From contig JAHYZV010000002.1 in assembly GCA_019424245.1 (NCBI GenBank), forward strand, positions 1 through 64,000: a DNA stretch of 64,000 nucleotides, given 5' to 3'. The stretch is from Clostridiales bacterium. Lineage in GTDB: Bacteria; Bacillota; Clostridia; Lachnospirales; Lachnospiraceae. The translations under genes and the position numbers were made by a program. Shown here one piece after another: positions 1-8,951 of the stretch. The stretch's first letter is position 1, and every line of letters begins with the position of its first letter. The notes below the pieces were generated by a model. It made no database searches. It was not told where the DNA came from and worked only from the letters and a program-made list of their open reading frames with translations.

Positions 1-26
1 TAGAAATCTGAAAAGGAAAAAGTCAT

Positions 27-50
27 AGTGTCCTTGACAAAGGGTACACT
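27..50 (-). terminator. Probable rho-independent terminator after ispD
   Basis: Read on the minus strand, an imperfect stem (AGTGT with ACACT, inner CCTT with AAGG, two unpaired bases) is followed by a T-rich tract. It lies about 40 bases beyond the ispD stop codon. The stem is short, so this is a moderate call. Confidence 0.45.
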
Positions 51-92
51 TTAATTTTCTCTTTTCAGGATAATATTCATCCAATCTTTACT

Positions 93-824
93 TTATAATA
101 TTTTTTTGCCAGTCAGGAACACCTCTGTTATAAGTATATCTTCTGGCGTTGTTGCTTTAATATTAGTATACTCAGATAATGTCATTTTTACCTTAGTATT
201 CATATATTTTTCAGCAACCATTGCATCATCTGTTATTCCTTTTTTATCAATATCACAATATAACTTATCATATGCTTCTAAAATAAGTTCACTTTCAAAA
301 ACCTGCGGTGTCTGTATCTGCCATAAAGTGCTTCTATCTGGTGTATTAACTGCAATTCCTTCAGCATCAACAACCTTAATTGTATCTTTTACCGGAACTG
401 CAGCAACGCATGCATTATATATTTTAACATCATGCATGCATGCATTTATTATACTATCTGTTACACATGGTCTTGCTCCATCATGTATAAACACATAATT
501 TTTATCTTTTTGCCTGCCCTGCTGCGCTTCGTTCACCTTTTCTCTTATACAATTCAATCCTGAATATACAGAATCGTATCTCTCTCTGCCTCCTTCAACT
601 ACAGCAATAATCTTTTTATAGCCTTGTGAGCGTATTATTTTTTCCATATACCCAATATAGTCTGCTGATGTAACAACTACTATTCTGTCTATATTATCAT
701 TTGCCTCAAATGTTTCTATTGAATAACATATCATCGGAATATCATTCAGCTTAAGAAATTGCTTTGGAATATCACTTTTCATCCTTGAACCTTTTCCACC
801 AGCCAGTATTATTGCATAATTCAT
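93..824 (-). CDS. ispD: 2-C-methyl-D-erythritol 4-phosphate cytidylyltransferase
   Basis: Cytoplasmic enzyme of the non-mevalonate (MEP) isoprenoid pathway that joins CTP and methylerythritol phosphate to give CDP-methylerythritol. The N-terminus has the nucleotidyltransferase signature LAGGKGSRM followed by KQF (residues 7-23). HDGARPCV near residue 115 and the later VPVKDTIK and TPQVF segments fit the IspD fold. The 243-residue length is close to the usual 225-240. The start is supported by a GAGG motif upstream of ATG. It lies 73 bases downstream of tsaD in the same direction, so the two may share a transcript. Family assignment is firm. Confidence 0.95.
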   Translation of the reverse strand: MNYAIILAGGKGSRMKSDIPKQFLKLNDIPMICYSIETFEANDNIDRIVVVTSADYIGYMEKIIRSQGYKKIIAVVEGGRERYDSVYSGLNCIREKVNEAQQGRQKDKNYVFIHDGARPCVTDSIINACMHDVKIYNACVAAVPVKDTIKVVDAEGIAVNTPDRSTLWQIQTPQVFESELILEAYDKLYCDIDKKGITDDAMVAEKYMNTKVKMTLSEYTNIKATTPEDILITEVFLTGKKIL

Positions 825-897
825 TATACATACCTCACTTCATCGTTCTTTAACAGATCTAAATATAGCAGACACAAAACTGTTTCAGCAAAAGGAA

Positions 898-1929
898 TCA
901 CACTCTTTCTCCAAGCTTAAGATTAGGTATTGCATTAAGATCATATCCATGTCTTGTACCTGATATATATTCATAATATGCTGCAACCCCAATCATCGCT
1001 GCATTATCAGTGCAGAATATAGGTGATGGTGAATAAAAAGTAATTGCATTCTTATCGCATTCTTCTTTCAATGTCTTTCTAAGTGCCGAATTAGATGCTA
1101 CTCCACCTGCCAGTGCAAGCTTATCCATTCCACTTTCTTTCGTGAGACGGATAGCACGTGATACAAGAGCATCAACTACAGCTTTCTGGAACGAAGCTGC
1201 AAGATCTGCTTTGTTTACAGTTTCACCCTTCATTTCTGCCGAATTAATATAGTTAAGCACTGCTGATTTTATTCCACTAAACGAAAAGTCGTAAGGTGCA
1301 TCATCTACATGTGCTCTTGGAAAAACTATAGCTTCAGGATTACCCTCTTTAGCTATCTTATCTATTTTAGGTCCACCAGGATATCCAAGTCCTATAGCTC
1401 TTGCCACCTTATCAAAAGCTTCTCCTGCTGCATCATCTCTTGTTCTTCCTATTATTTCAAACTTACCATAATCATTAACTTTAACAAGATGGGTATGTCC
1501 ACCTGATACAACAAGTGATACAAAAGGCGGCTCAAGTTCTTTGTTTTCTATATAGTTTGCCGCAATATGTCCCTCTATATGATGCACTCCAACAAGAGGC
1601 TTGCCTGTTGCAAATGCAATAGCTTTAGCCTCTGCCACACCTACAAGCAATGCACCTACAAGACCTGGACCATAAGTTACACCTATTGCATCTATATCAT
1701 CAAGTGTAACTCCCGCTTCATCCAAAGCCATTCTTATAACAGGATTTATATTTTCTATATGCTTCCTTGAAGCTATCTCCGGAACAACTCCACCATATTC
1801 TGTATGAATAGCAATCTGTGAATTAATAATATTAGATAATATTGTTCTTCCATTCTTTACAACCGCTGCCGCTGTCTCATCACATGAGCTCTCAATAGCC
1901 AGTATCAGCACATCTTTTTGTTCTTCCAT
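898..1929 (-). CDS. tsaD: tRNA N6-adenosine threonylcarbamoyltransferase TsaD
   Basis: Transfers the threonylcarbamoyl group to A37 of ANN-decoding tRNAs, completing t6A with TsaB and TsaE, both encoded 2.2-3.4 kb upstream on the same strand. Visible motifs are the N-terminal LAIESSCDETAAAVV, the metal-binding segment HIEGHIAANY (about residue 117), SGGHTHLV (about 143) and the C-terminal LAGGVASNSALR. The 343 residues match family length. A GGAG motif sits a few bases before ATG. The gene follows the short anchored protein at 2028-2609 after about 100 bases. Recognition is firm. Confidence 0.96.
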   Translation of the reverse strand: MEEQKDVLILAIESSCDETAAAVVKNGRTILSNIINSQIAIHTEYGGVVPEIASRKHIENINPVIRMALDEAGVTLDDIDAIGVTYGPGLVGALLVGVAEAKAIAFATGKPLVGVHHIEGHIAANYIENKELEPPFVSLVVSGGHTHLVKVNDYGKFEIIGRTRDDAAGEAFDKVARAIGLGYPGGPKIDKIAKEGNPEAIVFPRAHVDDAPYDFSFSGIKSAVLNYINSAEMKGETVNKADLAASFQKAVVDALVSRAIRLTKESGMDKLALAGGVASNSALRKTLKEECDKNAITFYSPSPIFCTDNAAMIGVAAYYEYISGTRHGYDLNAIPNLKLGERV

Positions 1930-2027
1930 TTATTCTCCATTCTGCAGACATTAATCATAATATCAATAGATATATACTTACTGCTTTATCATGCCTGCTC
2001 TACATATAAAGCCAATCAACTTGTTAT

Positions 2028-2609
2028 TCAGCTTAAATCTACCGAATTAACTAATTCCCAGTATAATATCTTCCATTTGCCTGAATTATCTTTTCTTAAA
2101 GTAAACTTAGTACCTGATGTTCTAAGGCTGCTTCCTTCTCGTATATAATACACAAGCTGCAATGATGCATATTCTCTATTATTAAATGTTGTATACTTTG
2201 TATCATTAGCACTCTGAAGGCTGAAGCTGCTGATTCGGGCATCGTTATTTCTATATATGCTTATATCTTCTTTTAATGCCATCATGAACTCTTCATCAGT
2301 CTGCGTATTTTTAAGTTCATCATCAAACAACAATCTTGCCTGATGTCCAAGCTTTTCAATATCCTCTTCTGATATATCACTATCATAGTACTCTTTCGTT
2401 ATTCTTGCATAAAGCTTAACAACATCCCTTACAGATTCCGGATAGTTATCACTTATATTTCTTGCTACAAGATATGCAAGCTCGTCATTCTGGACCACCT
2501 TGTCTGTAGCATCCTTTTTTAATGGTTTGTTTGCAAGATAATAATAATATCCAATACATAATACCGCACATAATATTACGGCTAATACCATTCTCCAATG
2601 TTTTTTCAT
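2028..2609 (-). CDS. Membrane-anchored protein of unknown function (DUF6715-like)
   Basis: A 193-residue protein with a short basic N-terminus (MKKHWR) and one hydrophobic segment at about residues 5-24, so it is probably anchored in the membrane with a 165-residue external domain. The rest is charged and predicted mostly helical, then beta-rich at the C-terminus (YASLQLVYYIREG, WKILYWELV). The start at 2609 is preferred over the upstream one at 2636 because AGGAG lies six bases before this ATG. It resembles small clostridial DUF6715-type proteins from memory; I cannot verify that. It sits between rnz and tsaD, with no clear functional link. Confidence 0.7.
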   Translation of the reverse strand: MKKHWRMVLAVILCAVLCIGYYYYLANKPLKKDATDKVVQNDELAYLVARNISDNYPESVRDVVKLYARITKEYYDSDISEEDIEKLGHQARLLFDDELKNTQTDEEFMMALKEDISIYRNNDARISSFSLQSANDTKYTTFNNREYASLQLVYYIREGSSLRTSGTKFTLRKDNSGKWKILYWELVNSVDLS

Positions 2610-2657
2610 AGGCTGCTCCTTTTTTCTCACGCTCAATTCAACTTATGTAACCTTATT

Positions 2658-3572
2658 CTACTCTTCATCTTCAAAATTAAGTGTAACACTCTGCCCATCT
2701 TTCGCTGCACGTACATTTTTAAATATATTTTTTATATTCCCTACATAGTCAGCTGGTCTTATAAGTGATGGACTATAATGTGTGAGCCACATTTCCTTAA
2801 CATCAGCATTTTTAGCAAGCTCTGCTGCCTCATAGAATGTCATATGCTTATATTCTTTCGCCTTTGACTCTTTATCCTTTTCCCCATACATGCCTTCGCA
2901 TATAAAAAGATCTGAATTCTTTGCATTATCAACTATAGCCTGTACCGGTCTTGTATCCGTACAATAAGTAAGCTTTATACCTTTTCTAGGTGCTCCCATA
3001 ACCATATCCGGCGTGTATGTAATACCCTCATACTCAATTTCCTGTCCATGCTGCAGCTTATTCCATATACGACATGGTATGCCAAGCTCTTTTGCCTTGT
3101 CTGCATTAAACTTTCCTATTCTTGGTATACTTATAGTATATCCATAGCATGTAACCGCATGACTTACACGGAACGCATCTATTTCATATCCTTTTATTGA
3201 CAAATGTTCCTGCTGCCCATTAAGTTCTATCATATTTATTTCAAAAGGAAGCTCCGGTGCTATCACCCTTAAAGCATTCACCACTCTTGAAAGACCCTTA
3301 GGTCCGATAAGTGTAAGCGGCTCTTTTCTGTCTGAATTGCCCATCGTAAGCAGTAATCCCGGCAGCCCGCTTATATGATCTGCATGATAATGCGTAAAGC
3401 ACACTACATCTATAGGATTATAGCTCCATCCTTTTTCTTTTATCGCTATCTGTGTCCCTTCACCACAATCTATAAGAAGACTACTTCCATTATATCTTGT
3501 CATAAGTGAAGTGAGCCATCTGCCTGGTAATGGAAGCATCCCACTTGTTCCTAATAAACATACGTCTAACAT
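2658..3572 (-). CDS. rnz: Ribonuclease Z (tRNA 3' endonuclease)
   Basis: Metallo-beta-lactamase-fold endonuclease that removes the 3' trailer of tRNA precursors lacking an encoded CCA. The zinc motif THYHADHISGLPGL is at about residues 61-74. Further metal ligands are visible as SHAVTCYGY (about 138), TDTRP (about 206) and the late THYSP (about 264). Length is 304 residues, normal for the bacterial short form. AAAGGAG stands before the ATG. It follows rimI by 82 bases in the same direction, consistent with a tRNA/ribosome maturation group. Confidence 0.94.
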   Translation of the reverse strand: MLDVCLLGTSGMLPLPGRWLTSLMTRYNGSSLLIDCGEGTQIAIKEKGWSYNPIDVVCFTHYHADHISGLPGLLLTMGNSDRKEPLTLIGPKGLSRVVNALRVIAPELPFEINMIELNGQQEHLSIKGYEIDAFRVSHAVTCYGYTISIPRIGKFNADKAKELGIPCRIWNKLQHGQEIEYEGITYTPDMVMGAPRKGIKLTYCTDTRPVQAIVDNAKNSDLFICEGMYGEKDKESKAKEYKHMTFYEAAELAKNADVKEMWLTHYSPSLIRPADYVGNIKNIFKNVRAAKDGQSVTLNFEDEE

Positions 3573-3654
3573 ATCGGCTCCTTTCTTTTTTTCGTTATTT
3601 TACATGTAGTTCATTATATAATTCACATACAGCCTGCCTATAAGCAGCCTCGCA

Positions 3655-4095
3655 TCATAATATCTTTGACATAACAATAGCATCTTCTACAGGTCTTTCA
3701 TAAAATCTTTTCCTTGTACCTATAGGACTATACCCAAGTTTTTCATAAAGTTTTTTTGCTGCTTCATTGCTTTGTCTGACTTCAAGAAAAAAGATTGTTA
3801 CTGATTTTTCTTTCGCCCTTCTTTCCATTTCTTTAAGAAGTGCTTCAGCCACACCTTGTCTTCTATATGATGGATGCACAGCAACATTAGTTACATTGCC
3901 CTCACCCATAACAGTCCACATACCACAGTATCCTGCTATTTCTCCTGTACGCTCGCATACAAGATATATGTTATCCGGATTACATGCAGCATCTATGAAA
4001 GATTTTTCAGACCATGGCAGTGAAAATATTTCATTCTCTATCTTTGACACATAAGGAACATCTCTTTCTTCCATTGTTCTGACATGGTATTCCAT
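3655..4095 (-). CDS. rimI: Ribosomal-protein-alanine N-acetyltransferase
   Basis: GNAT-fold acetyltransferase of 146 residues. The acetyl-CoA binding motif A is visible as VHPSYRRQGVAEALL (about residues 72-86), and the C-terminal FLEVRQSNEAAKKLYEKLGY is the usual RimI signature. RimI acetylates the N-terminal alanine of S18. In Firmicutes it commonly lies in the tsaE-tsaB-rimI cluster, as here, where tsaB starts 78 bases upstream. Substrate is inferred from family and context. Confidence 0.92.
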   Translation of the reverse strand: MEYHVRTMEERDVPYVSKIENEIFSLPWSEKSFIDAACNPDNIYLVCERTGEIAGYCGMWTVMGEGNVTNVAVHPSYRRQGVAEALLKEMERRAKEKSVTIFFLEVRQSNEAAKKLYEKLGYSPIGTRKRFYERPVEDAIVMSKIL

Positions 4096-4173
4096 AATCC
4101 TTTACTCCTATTCTAAGCATTAAACTTTCATTAGTATATTCATGTCTTCATATGCTCATAACTATCTGCTGAT

Positions 4174-4866
4174 TTATTTATTATGTTCTCTTTCAGCCTG
4201 TGATGGGCGTAAATAATCCGGCTTCATAAGATCCGAATTAATAGTCTTTCCTTCCTGTGCCATATATATAGCCGCAAGTGCAACACTTGATGCTCTCTGT
4301 GTCTTTATATGAGGTTTACTAAAACTATATCTGCACTTAAGATTATCTTTTATATAATCTCCTGCAACATCTATGCCATCTCCGACAAATACCACTTCTT
4401 CATCCTGTGCATTAAGTATATCTACCAGTTCCTGATACGATATAAGACATTGTTCATGTATAATTTCAAGCTTTTCTGCATCAAATCTGTATAAACCACT
4501 GTAAAGATGCTGTCTTCTTGCATCCATGACAGGGCATATAAGTCTTTTGTCTCCCATAAGATTATAAGCCATAGCCTCAAGCGTAGGTACAGCCACCATA
4601 GGTTTATCCTTAGCAAGTGCTATCCCTTTTCCTGTAGCCGCTCCAATCCTTAATCCCGTAAATGAACCCGGACCATCAGACACTGCAACTATATCAATAT
4701 CTGACACATCTGTTTCTGTCATACGACATATTTCATCTATCATCGGAAGTAATGTCTGCGAGTGTGTTTTCTTGTAATTAATCGTATATTCAGCAATAAG
4801 CGTATCCTCTGTCATAATCGCAACAGAAGCCGTAACTGCTGAACTCTCAATAGCTAATACTTTCAT
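4174..4866 (-). CDS. tsaB: tRNA threonylcarbamoyladenosine biosynthesis protein TsaB
   Basis: Partner of TsaD in t6A synthesis and structurally a degenerate ASKHA protein. The N-terminus MKVLAIESSAVTASVA is the TsaB form of the TsaD opening motif. VSDGPGSFTGLRIGAATGKG at about residues 63-82 is characteristic. The 230 residues are typical. Its first codons overlap the last codon of tsaE (shared ATGA at 4863-4866), indicating translational coupling. tsaE, tsaB and rimI form a tight group. Confidence 0.95.
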   Translation of the reverse strand: MKVLAIESSAVTASVAIMTEDTLIAEYTINYKKTHSQTLLPMIDEICRMTETDVSDIDIVAVSDGPGSFTGLRIGAATGKGIALAKDKPMVAVPTLEAMAYNLMGDKRLICPVMDARRQHLYSGLYRFDAEKLEIIHEQCLISYQELVDILNAQDEEVVFVGDGIDVAGDYIKDNLKCRYSFSKPHIKTQRASSVALAAIYMAQEGKTINSDLMKPDYLRPSQAEREHNK

Positions 4867-5285
4867 TTTGTTACCTCGATTTTCCTATAGTCAAATCCCT
4901 TGGATAAATCCTTACTAATCTTAATGTATGTCGCATTTTCAGGCATAATTTCACTTATAAGATTGCCCCATTCAATAAGACACACACCTTCTGAATAGAA
5001 GTATTCTTCATATCCTATCTCGTCCATTTCAGTTATATCACCTATTCTGTATACATCAAAATGGTATAATGGAAGCCGTCCATCATGATATTCCTGAACA
5101 ATAGTAAAAGTAGGGCTGTTAATAGGCTCATTTATACCAAGCCCCTTCGCAAACCCCTGGGTAAATACAGTTTTCCCAACACCAAGATCACCATCAAGAC
5201 AATAAACATCTCCTGCCCTGGCATTTTTACCCATGTTATATCCTAGTTCATATGTTTCTTTAGAACTACGTGTTTCTGTAATCAT
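4863..5285 (-). CDS. tsaE: tRNA threonylcarbamoyladenosine biosynthesis ATPase TsaE
   Basis: P-loop ATPase that drives turnover of the TsaB-TsaD complex. The Walker A motif GDLGVGKTVFTQGFA is at about residues 36-50, and INSPTFTIVQEY plus LYHFDVYR follow as in the family. The start at 5285 (MITETRSS) is chosen over an ATG 12 bases upstream because GGTGAT, which matches the anti-Shine-Dalgarno sequence, precedes it at good spacing. This gives 140 residues. It overlaps tsaB by four bases. Confidence 0.94.
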   Translation of the reverse strand: MITETRSSKETYELGYNMGKNARAGDVYCLDGDLGVGKTVFTQGFAKGLGINEPINSPTFTIVQEYHDGRLPLYHFDVYRIGDITEMDEIGYEEYFYSEGVCLIEWGNLISEIMPENATYIKISKDLSKGFDYRKIEVTK

Positions 5286-5326
5286 ATTATCACCCATTTC
5301 TGCGGATTACCGTATTGTTTAAGATA

Positions 5327-5851
5327 TTAAGAAAGTCTGTCAGTATTCACCTTTACCTGGAATGGCTTTAAATGCTTCTTTGCAAGTGCTATAAAATCAG
5401 CCGCTTTCCCGTTAAAATCCCTTACAGGTATTATATTGGCATTTACTGTTGTCATATAAACGTCAATGTTCCTGCCGTCGAACTTTATCTTGTATATCTT
5501 GTCCCATAAAAGAGTCTCTGTTATATCTCCAAGACTTACTGTTATACCAGAATCATCTATCCTGTAATGGACTTTTTCCTTAAATGTAACAACACTCTTC
5601 ATCTGTCTTCTTGCTCTAAGCTTCATATCAACTGATGGAAATATAAGAAAAAATATTCCAAACACACCAACCATGAGTGTATAAGAGGCATTAACCTTTC
5701 CTGCTGATATAACTGCAAGCACTATAAGTATAAGTGCAAGCAGAATCTCTGCCATACCCGATATCGTATGATACTTATGATAGAACTTAAATCTGAGCAG
5801 ATCTTTCTCTGTAACCTTACTGTCAAACTCGATAACACTATCCATTACCAT
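5327..5851 (-). CDS. YcxB-like membrane protein
   Basis: A 174-residue protein with a charged N-terminus, two adjacent hydrophobic segments at about residues 36-55 and 59-75, then a soluble beta-rich C-terminal domain containing LLWDKIYKIKFDGRNIDVYM. This two-TM plus PH-like tail layout is that of the YcxB family, whose function is unknown. A second protein with the same architecture is encoded at 27460-28005. GGCGG precedes the ATG; an alternative ATG lies two codons in. It follows tex by 27 bases and is probably co-transcribed. Confidence 0.7.
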   Translation of the reverse strand: MVMDSVIEFDSKVTEKDLLRFKFYHKYHTISGMAEILLALILIVLAVISAGKVNASYTLMVGVFGIFFLIFPSVDMKLRARRQMKSVVTFKEKVHYRIDDSGITVSLGDITETLLWDKIYKIKFDGRNIDVYMTTVNANIIPVRDFNGKAADFIALAKKHLKPFQVKVNTDRLS

Positions 5852-5878
5852 TATTCCGCCTTTCTGTTTTTCCTAATC

Positions 5879-8203
5879 TTAGTGCATGAACTTCTCTAAG
5901 CCTCTTAAGTTAAGCCCCTGTGGCTTTTTCTTTTTTCTATTCTGATTTCTGTCCTGTCTGTTGTTATCTTTTGTATGCTGCTTATTGCCGCCTTTGTTAT
6001 TACTTTCTTCCTGGCTGTTTCTTCTTCCTCTGTTAGCTGCTGCCTTTTCGTCAAGAATCATTGATAGTGATATTCTTCCCTTGTTAACATCAACATCTAT
6101 AACCCTTACATCCACAATATCACCAACACTGACAATATCAAGAGGATGCTCAACTCTTCTTTCTGCACTCATCTGTGATATATGCACAAGTCCATCCTGA
6201 TGCACCCCTATATCTACAAATGCGCCAAAATCTATTACATTTCTTACTGTACCTTTAAGTATCATACCTGGAGCAAGATCCTTCATATCAAGTACATCTT
6301 TTCTTAATATCGGCTTAGGCATCTCATCTCTTGGATCTCTGCCTGGCTTTTCAAGTTCTTTTACTATATCTTCAAGTGTTATTGTACCTATACCAAGCTC
6401 ATCAGCAAGTCTGCCCATATCTTCTATCTTAGACTTTAGTCCTATAAGCTCACCAGAACTTATGGAATCTATATCATACCCCATAACTTCAAGAAGCTTC
6501 TTTGCTGCTTCATAGCTTTCAGGATGCACACTTGTTGCATCAAGCGGATTATCTCCTCCTGATATTCTCATAAATCCTGCACACTGTTCAAAAGCTTTTG
6601 GTCCTAGCTTAGCTACCTTAAGCAGCTGTTTTCTGTTAGTAAATCTGCCATTAGTTTCTCTGTAATCTATAATATTTTTCGCAACTGCCTTTGATATTCC
6701 AGATATATATTCAAGAAGTGAAGCTGAGGCTGTGTTAAGATCTACACCTACTTTGTTAACACTATCTTCTACAACACCACCAAGTGTCTCACTTAACTTC
6801 TTCTGGTTCATATCATGCTGATACTGGCCTACACCTATAGACTTTGGATCTATCTTTACAAGCTCAGCTAACGGATCCTGTACACGTCTTGCTATAGATA
6901 CTGCACTTCTCTGATTAACATCAAAATCAGGAAACTCCTCTGTTGCAAGCTTACTGGCTGAATATACAGAAGCACCCGCTTCATTGGTTATAACATAATC
7001 CACATTCTTAAGCTCATATTCCTTTATCATATCTGAGATAATCTGTTCTGATTCTCTTGATGCTGTTCCGTTACCACATGATATAAGATTAACATTGTAC
7101 TTCTTAATAAGGTCTGCAACTATTTTCTTAGTTTCATCGACCTTGTTAAATGGTTCTGTTGGATATACAACCTTTGTAGCAAGAACCTTTCCTGTAGCAT
7201 CTACTATTGCAAGCTTACACCCATTTCTAAATCCTGGATCCCATCCAAGTACAACTTTTCCTGCTATAGGTGGCTGTAAAAGGAGCTGCTCAAGATTCTT
7301 GCCAAACACCTTAATAGCCCCATCCTCAGCTGTTTCTGTAAGAGTATTCCTTATCTCTCTTTCAATGGCTGGTGCAATAAGTCTGTCGTATGCATCTGCT
7401 ATACACTCTTTAAGATATGGTGTTGTATACTCATTGTCGTTTGTTATTATCTGCTTTTCAAGATATATGAGTATTCTTTCTTCTGGTGCTTCAACTTTAA
7501 TCGTAAGGAACTTTTCATTCTCACCTCTGTTTATTGCAAGAATTCTATGTCCTGGAATAGATGCTATTGCTTCATTGTAATCATAATAATTCTCATATAC
7601 TGATTCAGCTTCTGCATCCTTTGCTGCTGCTACAAGCTTTCCCTCTTTAAATGTTATATCTCTTATATATGTTCTGTAGTCTGCTACATCTGATATCTGC
7701 TCAGCTATAATATCAAGTGCTCCTGCAATAGCTTCCTTTGCACTCTTTACTTCCTTGCCTTCCTCATCTGATACATACTTTTCTGCTTCAACAAGGACAT
7801 CTTCCTTTGCATCCTGTCCTTTGATATATTCTGCAAGCTGCCCAAGACCTTTTTCCCTGGCTATTGTTGCCCTTGTTCTTCTCTTCTGCTTATATGGTCT
7901 GTAAAGATCTTCTACAAGCACCATGGTTTCTGCTTTAAGTATCTGTTCCTTAAGCTCATCTGTAAGCTTACCCTGTTCCTCAATACTTGCAATAACCTGT
8001 GTCTTTCTATCTTCAAGATTACGTAAATACTTAAGTCTGTCATCAAGTTCACGAAGCTGTTCATCGTTTAACGCCCCTGTAACCTCTTTTCTATATCTGG
8101 CGATGAATGGTATGGTACAGCCTTCATCTATAAGCTTTACAGCCGCATCCACCTGTGATGTTTTTACACTTAATTCTTCTGCAATCTTCTTAATAATATC
8201 CAT
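5879..8203 (-). CDS. tex: Tex family RNA-binding transcription accessory protein
   Basis: A 774-residue protein with the full Tex layout: helical N-terminal region, YqgF-like RNase H-fold domain around residues 320-445 (VVLGWDPGFRNGCKLAIVD), helix-hairpin-helix region around 490-560 (LNTASASLLEYISGIS), and one S1 domain at about 645-715 (GMILKGTVRNVIDFGAFVDI). A basic, glutamine- and asparagine-rich tail ends the protein. Tex binds nucleic acid and is linked to transcription and RNA turnover; its exact role varies by species. Recognition is firm. Confidence 0.95.
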   Translation of the reverse strand: MDIIKKIAEELSVKTSQVDAAVKLIDEGCTIPFIARYRKEVTGALNDEQLRELDDRLKYLRNLEDRKTQVIASIEEQGKLTDELKEQILKAETMVLVEDLYRPYKQKRRTRATIAREKGLGQLAEYIKGQDAKEDVLVEAEKYVSDEEGKEVKSAKEAIAGALDIIAEQISDVADYRTYIRDITFKEGKLVAAAKDAEAESVYENYYDYNEAIASIPGHRILAINRGENEKFLTIKVEAPEERILIYLEKQIITNDNEYTTPYLKECIADAYDRLIAPAIEREIRNTLTETAEDGAIKVFGKNLEQLLLQPPIAGKVVLGWDPGFRNGCKLAIVDATGKVLATKVVYPTEPFNKVDETKKIVADLIKKYNVNLISCGNGTASRESEQIISDMIKEYELKNVDYVITNEAGASVYSASKLATEEFPDFDVNQRSAVSIARRVQDPLAELVKIDPKSIGVGQYQHDMNQKKLSETLGGVVEDSVNKVGVDLNTASASLLEYISGISKAVAKNIIDYRETNGRFTNRKQLLKVAKLGPKAFEQCAGFMRISGGDNPLDATSVHPESYEAAKKLLEVMGYDIDSISSGELIGLKSKIEDMGRLADELGIGTITLEDIVKELEKPGRDPRDEMPKPILRKDVLDMKDLAPGMILKGTVRNVIDFGAFVDIGVHQDGLVHISQMSAERRVEHPLDIVSVGDIVDVRVIDVDVNKGRISLSMILDEKAAANRGRRNSQEESNNKGGNKQHTKDNNRQDRNQNRKKKKPQGLNLRGLEKFMH

Positions 8204-8315
8204 TGTGAAACTCCATTTCTATTATTTTATCAATGTTTAATTATACCAATTGTAAGCTTTATTATCAAGTTACTGTTTTATATGCAATATATAACAAACA
8301 ATCGCAGCACATACA

Positions 8316-8354
8316 TAAAAAGGCCAGGTAGTATAATCAATCAATACTACCTGG
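8316..8354 (-). terminator. Rho-independent terminator
   Basis: Perfect 11-bp inverted repeat (8324-8334 and 8344-8354, arm CCAGGTAGTAT) with a 9-base loop. On the minus strand it is followed by a run of five T. It lies just after the stop codon of the gene at 8368 and ends the transcript coming from the aspartokinase side. Confidence 0.85.
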
Positions 8355-8367
8355 TCATTCATTATTG

Positions 8368-8859
8368 TTACTTGATATTCTTTTTCATCTTTTCAATCTC
8401 ATCATCTATGCTTTTTCCATTGGAAAATGTATCTTTATAGCCTTTGTTTTTATCTTTTCCAGATGCCTTTTTCTCTCTGTAAGATGTTCCGCTGCCTGAA
8501 AACAGCACCTTTCCAACAAGTCCGGCACCTCCAAATATAAGCACCAATAATAATATCCATTCGTATAATGTCATCACACTAAGATGAATATGTGTTGACA
8601 TTATAACTGATACTATTATTAAAAGCACGGATAATGCTGTAAATACTTTTGATGCAAAGCAAGCCCCTGTCATAAACATCCATACAATCCCTATAATAAG
8701 TGGAATAATAATAAGCCCTGATGAAAATCTTCCTCCACCAAGGAAGAAAAATCCATATCCTGAAAATACTATAACCTTCTGTGAAAATATATACAATCCA
8801 ACTGCAAGCATAACTACACCTGCTACAAACTGCATAAGCTCATTTTTCGCATCTTTCAT
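8368..8859 (-). CDS. Small integral membrane protein, unknown function
   Basis: A 163-residue protein with about four hydrophobic segments in the first 110 residues, including a glycine-rich stretch FFFLGGGRFSSGLIIIPLII. A basic, lysine-rich cytoplasmic tail of about 40 residues follows. The start at 8859 is chosen because GGGGGA lies six bases upstream; the frame is open another 24 codons but has no ribosome binding site there. I do not recognise the family. It follows aspartokinase by 92 bases and precedes the terminator. Confidence 0.65.
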   Translation of the reverse strand: MKDAKNELMQFVAGVVMLAVGLYIFSQKVIVFSGYGFFFLGGGRFSSGLIIIPLIIGIVWMFMTGACFASKVFTALSVLLIIVSVIMSTHIHLSVMTLYEWILLLVLIFGGAGLVGKVLFSGSGTSYREKKASGKDKNKGYKDTFSNGKSIDDEIEKMKKNIK

Positions 8860-8951
8860 AAGCTTCCCCCTTCTTTCTATCCTGCCTGTTATACAGAATA
8901 TTTCATGTCTTACCAAAACAAAACGCTGCATTAATCCATCGCATTAATCCA